64,000 nt of DNA from an uncultured Bacilli bacterium. GTDB lineage: Bacteria; Bacillota_I; Bacilli_A; RF39; UBA660. Below the pieces are notes generated by a model, which was not told the origin of the DNA, did no database searches, and saw nothing but the letters and a program-made list of their open reading frames with translations. Below, piece after piece: positions 16,595 to 25,010 of this stretch. Within the stretch, counting starts at the first letter, position 1. The number at the start of each line of letters is the position of its first letter. The stretch is from positions 33,328 to 97,327 of the forward strand of contig CAJTWC010000007.1 of NCBI GenBank assembly GCA_910580185.1, in the 5' to 3' direction. Position numbers and translations under genes: made by a program.

Positions 16595-19168
16595 TAACTT
16601 TAAATATAAATTATTTAGAAAAATGGTTAATCCTTTTGTCATTCTAAAAAATCTAATTCGTTTACCCGCAATTTCTTTATTATTATAAAATCTCGGATAT
16701 TTCTTTAATTTATTATCAAATGACTTAAAATTTTTAGTTCCTTTAAAATATTCAGTAACAATAATATATTGCGTTTTACACATAGGAATTATCATATTTT
16801 TTTCTACGTAATCTAATACACTTTGAGGTAAAATATCTTTTTTATTTTCATATTCATTTATTATTCTCATACAAACTTTCTCGTGTTGTAATACATTTTT
16901 CTTAAAAGATTGAGGAGAAACGGATTGACCTTGTCTACCTAAATAATAACTATAAATATCATATGAGTAATAAGTTACTGTTTTAGCATTTGTAACCCCA
17001 ATTAAGTTGTATTCCATATCAACATAAAAACAATGCTCATCTATTTTAAAGTTTGCACCTTTTAAAACACTTGTTTTATAAGTTGACGTATGTAATATTG
17101 GACCATTCATTGTATCTCCACCAGAAAAACCATAATTTGGTTCCGCAACATCTTCAAGCCTATACTGAACTCCTGGAATTAATTCTTCATACAATCTTTT
17201 TCTTATAAATTTTCCTGGTACAGAATAATCCTCTATATAATTCGTTAAAACTAAATCAGAATTTTCAGTTTTTAATTTTTCCATTAATTTATCAAATTCT
17301 TCTGTAACATAATAGTCATCGCCATCTAATAATTTAAAATATTTACCTGTTGCGACTTCTAATCCTTTATTAATAGTTGACCCATGTCCTCCATTAGGCT
17401 TATCTATTACTCTTACGACTGGGCTTCCAGTACCCTTATAATGTTCTTTTACAAATTTACTTATTTTAGCAACAGTATCATCTTTAGAGCCATCATTTAC
17501 AACAAGAATTTCTAAGTCTGATGCATATTTTGACCTTAACAAAGAACAAACTATTTGAATTACAAACTTAGATATATTATATGATGCTATGCTTATAGAA
17601 AGAGTTGGCTTTTTCTTAATTGTAGGTATTTCTATATTTTCTTTAGTATTAAAATTTTTAATTAATTCAATATCCTTTTTTAGAGATTTTTCGTATGAAC
17701 AAGTTTTCATAACAGATTCATGCATTTCTTTAGACATTTTTTTGAATAATTTTGGATCATTATATAATTTTTCAATTAAGTCTGCATACTCCTTATAATT
17801 TTCCGTCTCGCAATATGTTCCTATTTTTGGGTCAATGAATTCCTCTGTTCCTATTCCTTTTGATGTAATTACAACATTACCACTCATAGCAGCCTCACAA
17901 GCAGATACAGCCTGTGTATCAAACCTCGATGCAAATAAACCAATACCATTTTCTTTATGCATTTTAGCTATTTCACTATGTGTTAAAAATTTTTTATATA
18001 TATGAACATTTTCAAATTTTTTAAGAGGTTCTAATAATTTATCATGCATCGTTCCATCACCATAAATTGAAAATTCCATATCTTTAAAACAATCTCTGTG
18101 ACTAAGTTCTAAAATTACTCTAACATTTATATCCATAGAGTATGATTTCAAATCATTTTGAGGTCTTATAACAAAGACTTTTTTTCTTAGTTTTTCATTT
18201 TTTTCTTTATAACTAAATAATTTATCATCAACAAAGCAAGGAATTAAATCATAGTTTTTATATTTTATTCCTAATAATTTTTCACTATAATTTTTATTCC
18301 AATTTGAAGTGAAAACAAATTTAAAATTAGGTCTATTATTATATCTTATTATTCCCTCATCTCTATCTCTAAAATCCATTTTATAATATTCAGGAATTTC
18401 AAAATTATTTTTAAAATATGGCGCTCCTATTCTATCATAAGCGCGATATAAGGTATCAACACCATGAGAATATAAAATAACCTGGGTATTCATAATATCT
18501 ACTGCATCAAGAATTCTATAATATGTAGGGACAGGAAAATGTATCAATATTTTATCATAATGTTTATCAAGTAATAAAAGTCTTATTTGATTATAACCAG
18601 TTCTACATACTTTTTGACCTTCAAATTCATAAAATTCTGTTTTATTTATGTATAAATCATTTACCATGGCTACATCAACATTTATTTTATGTTTAGTATA
18701 TTCTTTAGTTCTAGAATGAATAAAACTACACAAATATTTATTACTATTACTTGGATAACCAGGGCATAAAACCAATATATTATTTTTAAAATGTTGCTTT
18801 ATTTCTTCTTCATCTGTAATGTTTATATCATATTTCACACTACTAATAACATATTCAGAAAAAGGTTCGAATGATATTCCTATAAAAAAGAATTTTGGAA
18901 CTTCAGAAATATAACTAGTTGTATTTTGTTCTATTGAATTAACAACTCTAAATTTCCTATTTACTAATTTAATATTACAATCTTCACCCTTTTTTGTTTT
19001 TATTAAACTGCTTATTTTAAAATCAGATCTATTAGTAAAAATAGGTTTAGTGAAAATTAATTGTTGTCTTTTATTAGTATTATTAACAACAATCATCTTA
19101 CCTTTTCTCCTTTTTATACTTAACTTCATTGATGTTTTAATATAACAATTACCAATTAAATCCTTCAT
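16586..19168 (-). CDS. Double glycosyltransferase (GT4-like + GT2), polysaccharide locus
   Basis: About 860 residues. The first ~100 residues are of unknown type. Residues ~105-520 form a GT-B/GT4-like unit (LVLCPGYPS, VILYSHGVD, FVIRPQNDLKSYSMD, HKENGIGLFASRFDTQAVSACEAAMSGNVVITSKGIGTEEF). From ~535 a GT2 domain follows (LSISIASYNISKFV, ILVVNDGSKDDT, KLLDGDDYY with the DxD-like site). So it probably adds two sugars, or one half starts the chain and the other extends it. ATG at 19168 follows GGGAGGT and is preferred over the ATG 12 bases earlier, which overlaps that site. Last gene of the wzm-wzt-glf unit. Confidence 0.85.
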   Translation of the reverse strand: MKDLIGNCYIKTSMKLSIKRRKGKMIVVNNTNKRQQLIFTKPIFTNRSDFKISSLIKTKKGEDCNIKLVNRKFRVVNSIEQNTTSYISEVPKFFFIGISFEPFSEYVISSVKYDINITDEEEIKQHFKNNILVLCPGYPSNSNKYLCSFIHSRTKEYTKHKINVDVAMVNDLYINKTEFYEFEGQKVCRTGYNQIRLLLLDKHYDKILIHFPVPTYYRILDAVDIMNTQVILYSHGVDTLYRAYDRIGAPYFKNNFEIPEYYKMDFRDRDEGIIRYNNRPNFKFVFTSNWNKNYSEKLLGIKYKNYDLIPCFVDDKLFSYKEKNEKLRKKVFVIRPQNDLKSYSMDINVRVILELSHRDCFKDMEFSIYGDGTMHDKLLEPLKKFENVHIYKKFLTHSEIAKMHKENGIGLFASRFDTQAVSACEAAMSGNVVITSKGIGTEEFIDPKIGTYCETENYKEYADLIEKLYNDPKLFKKMSKEMHESVMKTCSYEKSLKKDIELIKNFNTKENIEIPTIKKKPTLSISIASYNISKFVIQIVCSLLRSKYASDLEILVVNDGSKDDTVAKISKFVKEHYKGTGSPVVRVIDKPNGGHGSTINKGLEVATGKYFKLLDGDDYYVTEEFDKLMEKLKTENSDLVLTNYIEDYSVPGKFIRKRLYEELIPGVQYRLEDVAEPNYGFSGGDTMNGPILHTSTYKTSVLKGANFKIDEHCFYVDMEYNLIGVTNAKTVTYYSYDIYSYYLGRQGQSVSPQSFKKNVLQHEKVCMRIINEYENKKDILPQSVLDYVEKNMIIPMCKTQYIIVTEYFKGTKNFKSFDNKLKKYPRFYNNKEIAGKRIRFFRMTKGLTIFLNNLYLKLKK

Positions 19169-19181
19169 AATACCTCCCAAA

Positions 19182-20294
19182 TTATTCCCCTTCTAATTCT
19201 CTTTCAACACATTCAAATGCTGATTTTATTACGTCGTCCATATCGTAATATTTATATTCAGCAAGTCTTCCTCCAAATATAACATTTTTTTCCTCTGAAG
19301 CCAATTTTCTATATTCATCAGCTAGCTTATTATTTTTATCATCATTGATTGTATAATACTTTTCCATACCTTCTTCATAATCAGCTGGATACTCATATGT
19401 TACAACGGTCTTTAAACTTTTTGTATCTTCAAAATGTTTATGTTCTATTACCCTTGTATATTCTACTTCATGACCAGTATAATTTACTACAGCATTACCT
19501 TGATAATTCTCAATATCTAATACTTTAGTATCAAATTTTAATGATCTCCAATCAAGAGAACCCAATTTATAATCAAAATATTCATCTATAGGTCCAGTAT
19601 ATATTATTTTATTAGCCATTTGCTTATATTCATCCAATTTATCAAAAAAGTTAGAATTTAATTTTACTTCAATACCTTCTAACATATTCTCTACCATCTT
19701 TGTATATCCACCAATTGGAATTCCTTGATATTTATCGTTAAAATAATTATTATCATAAACTAATCTAACTGGTAATCTTTTTATAATAAAAGCAGGTAAA
19801 TCTTTACAATCTCTATTCCATTGTTTTTCTGTATAACCCTTTACTAATTTTTCATAAATTGTTCTACCTATTAAAGAAATTGCTTGTTCTTCCAAATTTT
19901 GGGGTTCCTTACCTTCCATTTCTTTTTTCTCTTCATTGATGTGTCTTAATGCATCTTCAGGAGTAAATACATCATCCCAAATTTTTGCAAAAGTGTTCAT
20001 ATTAAATGGCATATTATATATTTCATTTCCTATTCTTGCAACTGGTGAATTTGTATATCTATTGAATTCTGCAAATGAATTAACGTAATCCCAAACATCC
20101 TTATAATCAGTATGAAAAATATGTGCTCCATACTTATGAACTTGAATACCTTCTATATTTTCTGTATAAATATTTCCAGCAACATTTGATCTTCTATCAA
20201 TTACTAAAACTTTTTTACCAGCTGCTGATAATTTATTTGCTACGGTTGCTCCAAACAAACCTGCACCAACTACTAAATAATCATATTTTTTCAT
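19182..20294 (-). CDS. glf: UDP-galactopyranose mutase
   Basis: FAD-dependent conversion of UDP-galactopyranose into UDP-galactofuranose. The N-terminal YDYLVVGAGLFGATVANKLSAAGKKVLVIDRR is the FAD-binding fold. GPIDEYFDYKLGSLDWRSLKFD and NYTGHEVEYTRVIEHKHF are classic Glf signatures, and the final YYDMDDVIKSAFE region is conserved. 370 residues, full length. It indicates that the exported polymer contains Galf. It is 13 bp after wzt and 13 bp before the double glycosyltransferase gene. Confidence 0.96.
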   Translation of the reverse strand: MKKYDYLVVGAGLFGATVANKLSAAGKKVLVIDRRSNVAGNIYTENIEGIQVHKYGAHIFHTDYKDVWDYVNSFAEFNRYTNSPVARIGNEIYNMPFNMNTFAKIWDDVFTPEDALRHINEEKKEMEGKEPQNLEEQAISLIGRTIYEKLVKGYTEKQWNRDCKDLPAFIIKRLPVRLVYDNNYFNDKYQGIPIGGYTKMVENMLEGIEVKLNSNFFDKLDEYKQMANKIIYTGPIDEYFDYKLGSLDWRSLKFDTKVLDIENYQGNAVVNYTGHEVEYTRVIEHKHFEDTKSLKTVVTYEYPADYEEGMEKYYTINDDKNNKLADEYRKLASEEKNVIFGGRLAEYKYYDMDDVIKSAFECVERELEGE

Positions 20295-20307
20295 TTTTCA
20301 CCTAATA

Positions 20308-21045
20308 TTAACCTTTCATTTGTTCCTTATAATATCTATCACAAATCTTATCAGTGTCACCAACTTCAACCACTTTTCCATGTTCTAGCCAAATAACCTT
20401 TGTGCATAAATCCTTAATTGATTCTAATGAGTGAGAAACGTATAACACTGTTGTTCCACCTTTTATAAGTTCCATCATCTTCTTTTTACTTTTTTCTTGA
20501 AATTTAATATCTCCAACAGACAATATTTCGTCAACTATAAGAACTTCAGGATTTACTATTGTAGCAATTGAAAAAGCAAGTTTTGCTGTCATCCCTGAAG
20601 AGAAGTTTTTTACTGGTACTTCAAGAAAATCTCTCAATTCTGAAAATTCCACTATTTCTTCAAACTTTTCATCTAAAAATTTTTTTGAATAACCTAGAAT
20701 TGCGCCATTCAAATATATATTTTCTCTGGCGGTTAAATTACCATCAAAGCCAGCTCCTAATTCTATCATTGGAGATATAACTCCATTTACGTTAACAGTT
20801 CCTTTAGTAGGTTTCATTACTCCACTTACAACTTTAAGTAAAGTTGACTTACCAGCACCATTACTACCAATCAAACCAACTACTTCGCCTTTGTTTATAT
20901 GAATTTTAATATCTTTCAAAGCCCAAAATTCTTTGTTCTTTTCTTTTTTTTTCTTAGTGAAAAAATTTACAAAAAGTTGTTTCAAAGAAGAGTCTTTTTC
21001 TATACCAAGGTTGAACTTCATTGATACATTTTCTATCTTTATCAT
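20308..21045 (-). CDS. wzt: Polysaccharide/teichoic acid export ABC ATPase (Wzt/TagH type)
   Basis: ATPase of an ABC-2 exporter that moves lipid-linked polysaccharide across the membrane. Walker A GLIGSNGAGKSTLL, signature FSSGMTAKLAF, Walker B EVLIVDEILSVGD and H-loop YVSHSLES are present. The long gap before Walker A (FFTKKKKEKNKEFWALKDI) is typical of Wzt/TagH. At 245 residues it lacks the C-terminal sugar-binding domain of some Wzt proteins. ATG at 21045 follows GGAGGT. It is paired with the permease just upstream. Confidence 0.94.
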   Translation of the reverse strand: MIKIENVSMKFNLGIEKDSSLKQLFVNFFTKKKKEKNKEFWALKDIKIHINKGEVVGLIGSNGAGKSTLLKVVSGVMKPTKGTVNVNGVISPMIELGAGFDGNLTARENIYLNGAILGYSKKFLDEKFEEIVEFSELRDFLEVPVKNFSSGMTAKLAFSIATIVNPEVLIVDEILSVGDIKFQEKSKKKMMELIKGGTTVLYVSHSLESIKDLCTKVIWLEHGKVVEVGDTDKICDRYYKEQMKG

Positions 21046-21059
21046 TTGAACCTCCAATT

Positions 21060-21872
21060 TTAAATATAATATATAAATTTATCTTGTTTTTTTCTAAATA
21101 CAAATGTTCCTAGTGCAAGAGATCCTATACCTATCAAACCTAAAATACCCATAGTTGTAAATGAAGGTCTTTCACCATATAGGACTATACCTCTTGCTGC
21201 AGTTAAAAATTGATACATTGGATTAAATTGCATTAAACACTGAAGTTTTGCAGGCAATATCTCTATACTGTAAAATACCGGTGTTAAATAATTCCACAAC
21301 GTAAGAACAATGCCATAAATATGCCAAATATCTCTTAAAAATACTGATAAACAAGAAAGCAATAATCCTATTCCAACAGTAAATAAAAACATGCAGAAAA
21401 ATATATATGGTAATATTAAATAATAAATATTAAAATGGCAAGTATACTGCCCTAAACCAAAGTAAGATAATACTATAATACCAAGCCATGGAATTAAAGT
21501 TAATAAAAAATCTATTCCAACAAATAAACATTTTGCAATTGGAAAAATATATTTTGGAATATAAACTTTGTTTATTAAACTAAAATTTTCTACAACTGAT
21601 GTCATTGCTGCATTAGAAGCAGCACTAAAATAATTAAACATTATAATACCAGTCATTAAATAAACTATATAATTAACACCTTCAACTTTAAACTTAAACA
21701 TTTGTGAAAAAACAATTGCCATTACTGTCATTGTTAATATAGGATTTAATAAACTCCATAAAATTCCTAATACGCTTCTTTTATATTTAACCTTAAAATC
21801 TCTTGATATCAATTGTGTCATTAAAAACCAATATCTTTTAAAGTTGCTAAAAACTCCTTTTAATTTTATCAT
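21060..21872 (-). CDS. wzm: Polysaccharide/teichoic acid export ABC permease (Wzm/TagG type)
   Basis: Integral-membrane half of the ABC-2 exporter. 270 residues with six membrane segments. The family hallmark YKRSVLGILWSLLNPILTM lies before the first segment, and the C-terminal IVLYGERPSFTTMGILGLIG region also matches. First gene of its transcription unit: a strong terminator closes the upstream operon at 21956-21991, so the export genes probably have their own promoter. Confidence 0.94.
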   Translation of the reverse strand: MIKLKGVFSNFKRYWFLMTQLISRDFKVKYKRSVLGILWSLLNPILTMTVMAIVFSQMFKFKVEGVNYIVYLMTGIIMFNYFSAASNAAMTSVVENFSLINKVYIPKYIFPIAKCLFVGIDFLLTLIPWLGIIVLSYFGLGQYTCHFNIYYLILPYIFFCMFLFTVGIGLLLSCLSVFLRDIWHIYGIVLTLWNYLTPVFYSIEILPAKLQCLMQFNPMYQFLTAARGIVLYGERPSFTTMGILGLIGIGSLALGTFVFRKKQDKFIYYI

Positions 21873-21955
21873 TAGTACACCTCTATAATAATTTGTCTAT
21901 TTAATTATATCACACATTTAAGTTTTATTAAATACATCTTTATTACAACATTTAA

Positions 21956-21991
21956 AAAAATGAAAAATATATTAATATATTTTTCATTTTT
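21956..21991 (-). terminator. Terminator closing the aldolase/KdsB/glycosyltransferase unit
   Basis: A perfect 36-bp palindrome (outer arms AAAAATGAAAAAT / ATTTTTCATTTTT) begins 3 bp beyond the aldolase stop codon and ends in T-runs. Confidence 0.8.
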
Positions 21992-21994
21992 TTA

Positions 21995-22759
21995 TTAATT
22001 ACAACTATCTTTTATCCTTCTACAAGCATCATAAAAAATACCAATATCTACAGAGTAACTTATATATTGAATTCCTAGCTTTTTCCACATTTCTAAATCA
22101 TCTAAAGTATCAACAAAACAACCTATTTTTTTTCCAACTTTATTAGCTTTATTAATAATTTCCTTGATTGCATTAATCACTTTATTATCATTAACTTTAC
22201 CCGGAATTCCCAACGATTGCGATAAATCATAAGGTCCAATAAATAAAATATCTATTCCTTCTACATTTAAAATCTCATCTAAGTTTTTTATAGCCTCTAT
22301 CCCTTCAAGTTGAAGAATAACTAAAATATCTTTAGTGCTATCAAAATAATCATATCTATCCATTGCGGAATAATCCGCTGCTCTAACAAACCTACATACA
22401 CCACGCATGCCATATGGATAGAACCTTGCAAATTTTACCACTTTTTCAGCTTCTTCTGCATTTGATATTTGAGGTACTTGAATCCCATAGGCTCCAATAT
22501 CTAGCGCACTTGCTATAGTATTTTCATTTTTATCTTTTAACCTTATTATTGGAACTAAATTCCTTGCTTCAGCCGCCCTAATATTATTCTGTTGATTTTC
22601 TATGGTTACAGGCCCATGTTCGGTATCTAATATAACAAAATCAAAACCAGCAAGACCAACTGCTTCGACAAACATAGGATCCCCCGTCTTCATAAAAGGT
22701 CCATATACACATTTACCACTTTTTAAACTTTCTTTAAATTTTAATAACGATTTTTTCAC
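21995..22759 (-). CDS. HpcH/HpaI-family pyruvate aldolase
   Basis: Class II (metal-dependent) aldolase, 254 residues, related to HpaI, RhmA and GarL. These enzymes join or split pyruvate and an aldehyde to give 4-hydroxy-2-oxo acids, including 3-deoxy-2-ulosonates. The expected active-site residues are present: His48 (LDTEHGP), Arg73 (PIIRL), metal ligands Glu152 (LQLEGIEA) and Asp178 (IGPYDLSQSLG). Its place after a KdsB-like synthetase and a sialyltransferase-like enzyme, in a terminator-bounded unit, suggests synthesis of an ulosonic acid for the polysaccharide rather than aromatic or sugar-acid degradation. The substrate is unknown. Confidence 0.9.
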   Translation of the reverse strand: MKKSLLKFKESLKSGKCVYGPFMKTGDPMFVEAVGLAGFDFVILDTEHGPVTIENQQNNIRAAEARNLVPIIRLKDKNENTIASALDIGAYGIQVPQISNAEEAEKVVKFARFYPYGMRGVCRFVRAADYSAMDRYDYFDSTKDILVILQLEGIEAIKNLDEILNVEGIDILFIGPYDLSQSLGIPGKVNDNKVINAIKEIINKANKVGKKIGCFVDTLDDLEMWKKLGIQYISYSVDIGIFYDACRRIKDSCN

Positions 22760-22777
22760 CTTATATACCTCTTTAAA

Positions 22778-23527
22778 TTAAAATTTAATATTATTTTCTT
22801 TAATATAATCATTAACTCTTCTCAAATCATTTTGCGTATCAACCGCAATAGTTTCACTATCAACTTCAACATATTGAACCTTATAGCCATTTTCAATAAA
22901 TCTTAAAATTTCAATATCTTCTATTTGCTCAACTCTAGCTTTTCCGAATTCTTTACCATAATTACAATAAAATTTTAATGCTTCTGGTTTAAAACCATAC
23001 ACACATACTTGTTTATAATAAGAATAATTTAGAATTCCTTTTGGATATGGTGCCGCTGCTCGTGTTAAATAGATTCCAATATTTTCTTTATTAACAATAA
23101 CTTTTGGAATTGTGTTATTAATAACATCTATTGGGTCTTTTATTTTCGTCATTAAATTTGATACTTGTAACTCCGAATTTTCATAGAATGGTATAATAGC
23201 TTGTCTTATCACATCTGGTTCAATAAGTGGTTCATCACCTTGGACATTAATATACAAATCCGCTTTTATTTTTTCTGCCACCTCACCAATTCTATCCGTA
23301 CCAGTTTTATGCAAATTAGACGTCATAATAACATCGACACCTAGTTTTTTGCACTCATTATATATCAATTCACTATCTGTAGCAACATACACTTCATCTA
23401 ATTCTTTAACTTTCTTACATTGGTTATATACACGATAAATCATAGGTTTTCCATCAATTAAGGCAAGTGGTTTACCAGGAAATCTGCTTGACTCGTACCT
23501 CGCAGGTATTATTGCGACTATTTTCAT
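22778..23527 (-). CDS. kdsB: KdsB-like CMP-ulosonate synthetase (3-deoxy-manno-octulosonate cytidylyltransferase family)
   Basis: Uses CTP to activate a 3-deoxy-ulosonic acid as a CMP-sugar. It has the KdsB landmarks: IIPARYESSRFPGKPL at the N-terminus, VYVATDS, YINVQGDEPLIEP, LTRAAAPYP, CVYGFKPEALKFY and SETIAVDTQNDLRRV, whose Asp corresponds to a metal ligand. 249 residues, as expected. In Gram-negatives KdsB makes CMP-Kdo for LPS; this genome is a monoderm spore former, so the product is more likely a capsule or wall ulosonate. The true acid (Kdo or another) cannot be told from sequence. Confidence 0.92.
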   Translation of the reverse strand: MKIVAIIPARYESSRFPGKPLALIDGKPMIYRVYNQCKKVKELDEVYVATDSELIYNECKKLGVDVIMTSNLHKTGTDRIGEVAEKIKADLYINVQGDEPLIEPDVIRQAIIPFYENSELQVSNLMTKIKDPIDVINNTIPKVIVNKENIGIYLTRAAAPYPKGILNYSYYKQVCVYGFKPEALKFYCNYGKEFGKARVEQIEDIEILRFIENGYKVQYVEVDSETIAVDTQNDLRRVNDYIKENNIKF

Positions 23528-23536
23528 TCTTTTATC

Positions 23537-24877
23537 TCACTTTCTAATAAATAATTTTTTGATTTTTACAAAAGGTTTTATAAATTTATAATATGGATTT
23601 AATCCTCTTTTAATGGTTTTTATATTATTTTCTTGATTTCCATATTTTATTAATAAATCTTCTATAGATTGCTTTTGTTCTTTTAATTCCAACTGCAACA
23701 TTTCATATTTTTCTTGTAATATATTGTTTTTTTTCATCAATTCATTAACTACCGAATTTTTTAAAATATTATACTTAATTAAATTAGAAGCTAAGGTCTG
23801 AGAAACAATAACATTATATGATTTTGGTTTTAATCTTGAATTTTTGTATAAAATTTTTGCATATCCTATCATATCTCCAAAGAAAAATTTTGTTCTTGAT
23901 GGTTCTATCAAGCTATTTATAGAACTCGCAAATCCGCCTACCATTATGTTTTTATTTTCCCATAATATTATTTCGAGTGGTAATTTATTTGGCAATATTT
24001 CTATATCTTTATTTAATAAATACTCATTAAAAGCCTGATTTTTCTCAACGGGGAAAAGAGGATGTGCTTTATATAGAATTTTATAGTCTTTATAATCACT
24101 TGTGACTTGATCAATTAAATTTTGGTATACAATGTCTGTTAATTCTTTAGAACCAAAATCATAAGTACCTATTATTATTAAATATTTTTCTGCTTTATCA
24201 ATTTTTAAATCAAGATTTTTATAAATATATTTTTTTTGATTTTTATTTAGTTTATTATAAAGTTTTTCTATATCTAAATTATAAAGATTCATTTTATTTC
24301 TATATTCAATTGAAATATTTTTATTATTTAACAATTTATAGTATGGTAAGTAATAATATACGTTTTTTTGTGTTGATAACCAAAAAGCATAATTATCAAT
24401 TTTTACTAATTTATCATCATTATTATAATCACAAATTAATTCAGACCATTTTTTTGCTGTTTTTTCTTCATCATCCTCATTAAGATTTGAAAACATTTGT
24501 TCTGATATATTTCCTTCACTTATCATTACTATTTTTTTTATATCTTCTAGTGCGTTTGCTTTCAAAAAAGGTTTCAACATATATTGAACTCTACTATCAT
24601 CAATATAAACGATAAATTTTGCATTATTATCATTCTTTTTAATTTTTCTTATTTCCTTGTAAATAACATGATATTGATTACAAATATAATCAATATCTGT
24701 ACCATTAAATTCATAATAAGCCTTTACATACTCAAGATTTTGTACGGCTTTTGAATCGAAGTTTCCCTTGCTTCTAACAAATAAATACGAAGGAGCTTTA
24801 TCTAAAAAGATTTTTGTTTCTGCATATAGTGCAGGAATTGTTCCAAAGGTTATATAAAATATATACTCATTTAACAT
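23537..24877 (-). CDS. Sialyltransferase-like glycosyltransferase (GT80/GT52-like), putative CMP-ulosonate transferase
   Basis: 446 residues. Bacterial sialyltransferases share a D/E-D/E-G motif, an HP motif and an S/T-S/T pair. Here VYIDDSRVQYM (Asp93-Asp94), LYKAHPLFP (His272-Pro273) and GGFASSINS (Ser318-Ser319) occur in that order. As I recall the Pasteurella GT80 enzyme, the spacings are similar. The DDG glycine is replaced by Ser. A coiled-coil-like stretch (375-425) and a basic C-terminal tail (FIKPFVKIKKLFIRK) suggest membrane attachment. First gene of the unit with the CMP-sugar synthetase and aldolase. The assignment is by eye and needs a profile search. Confidence 0.65.
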   Translation of the reverse strand: MLNEYIFYITFGTIPALYAETKIFLDKAPSYLFVRSKGNFDSKAVQNLEYVKAYYEFNGTDIDYICNQYHVIYKEIRKIKKNDNNAKFIVYIDDSRVQYMLKPFLKANALEDIKKIVMISEGNISEQMFSNLNEDDEEKTAKKWSELICDYNNDDKLVKIDNYAFWLSTQKNVYYYLPYYKLLNNKNISIEYRNKMNLYNLDIEKLYNKLNKNQKKYIYKNLDLKIDKAEKYLIIIGTYDFGSKELTDIVYQNLIDQVTSDYKDYKILYKAHPLFPVEKNQAFNEYLLNKDIEILPNKLPLEIILWENKNIMVGGFASSINSLIEPSRTKFFFGDMIGYAKILYKNSRLKPKSYNVIVSQTLASNLIKYNILKNSVVNELMKKNNILQEKYEMLQLELKEQKQSIEDLLIKYGNQENNIKTIKRGLNPYYKFIKPFVKIKKLFIRK

Positions 24878-24904
24878 ATGCTAATCCTCTTTCTTACTAT
24901 AATC

Positions 24905-24933
24905 AGTATACAATATTACTGATCTTTATTCAA
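24905..24933 (-). promoter_or_regulatory. Sigma-A-type promoter of the ulosonate-like unit
   Basis: TTGAAT (24928-24933), 17-bp spacer, TATACT (24905-24910), with the ATG about 28 bp further on. Spacing and hexamers are close to consensus. Confidence 0.75.
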
Positions 24934-24970
24934 GTTTGTATTTAAATTACAATAGTCTTAATATAATTTT

Positions 24971-24990
24971 TTTTAATACATGTATTAAAA
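24971..24990 (-). repeat. Perfect 20-bp palindrome between capG terminator and next promoter
   Basis: TTTTAATACATGTATTAAAA reads the same on both strands. It overlaps the T-tail of the capG terminator and lies about 40 bp upstream of the -35 of the next unit. It could be an operator or a second terminator stem. Confidence 0.5.
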
Positions 24991-25010
24991 AAAACAGTTT
25001 TTACTGTTTT
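24991..25010 (-). terminator. Terminator overlapping the capG stop
   Basis: 8-bp stem AAAACAGT/ACTGTTTT with a 4-base loop and, on the minus strand, a run of eight T in total beyond the stem. It includes the capG stop codon. Confidence 0.85.

Noticed and set aside
22778..23527. KdsB read as evidence of LPS and an outer membrane
   Set aside because: The spore genes, sortase/LPXTG system and Gram-positive gene order indicate a monoderm cell, and no lipid A or Kdo-8-P synthesis gene is in the window.
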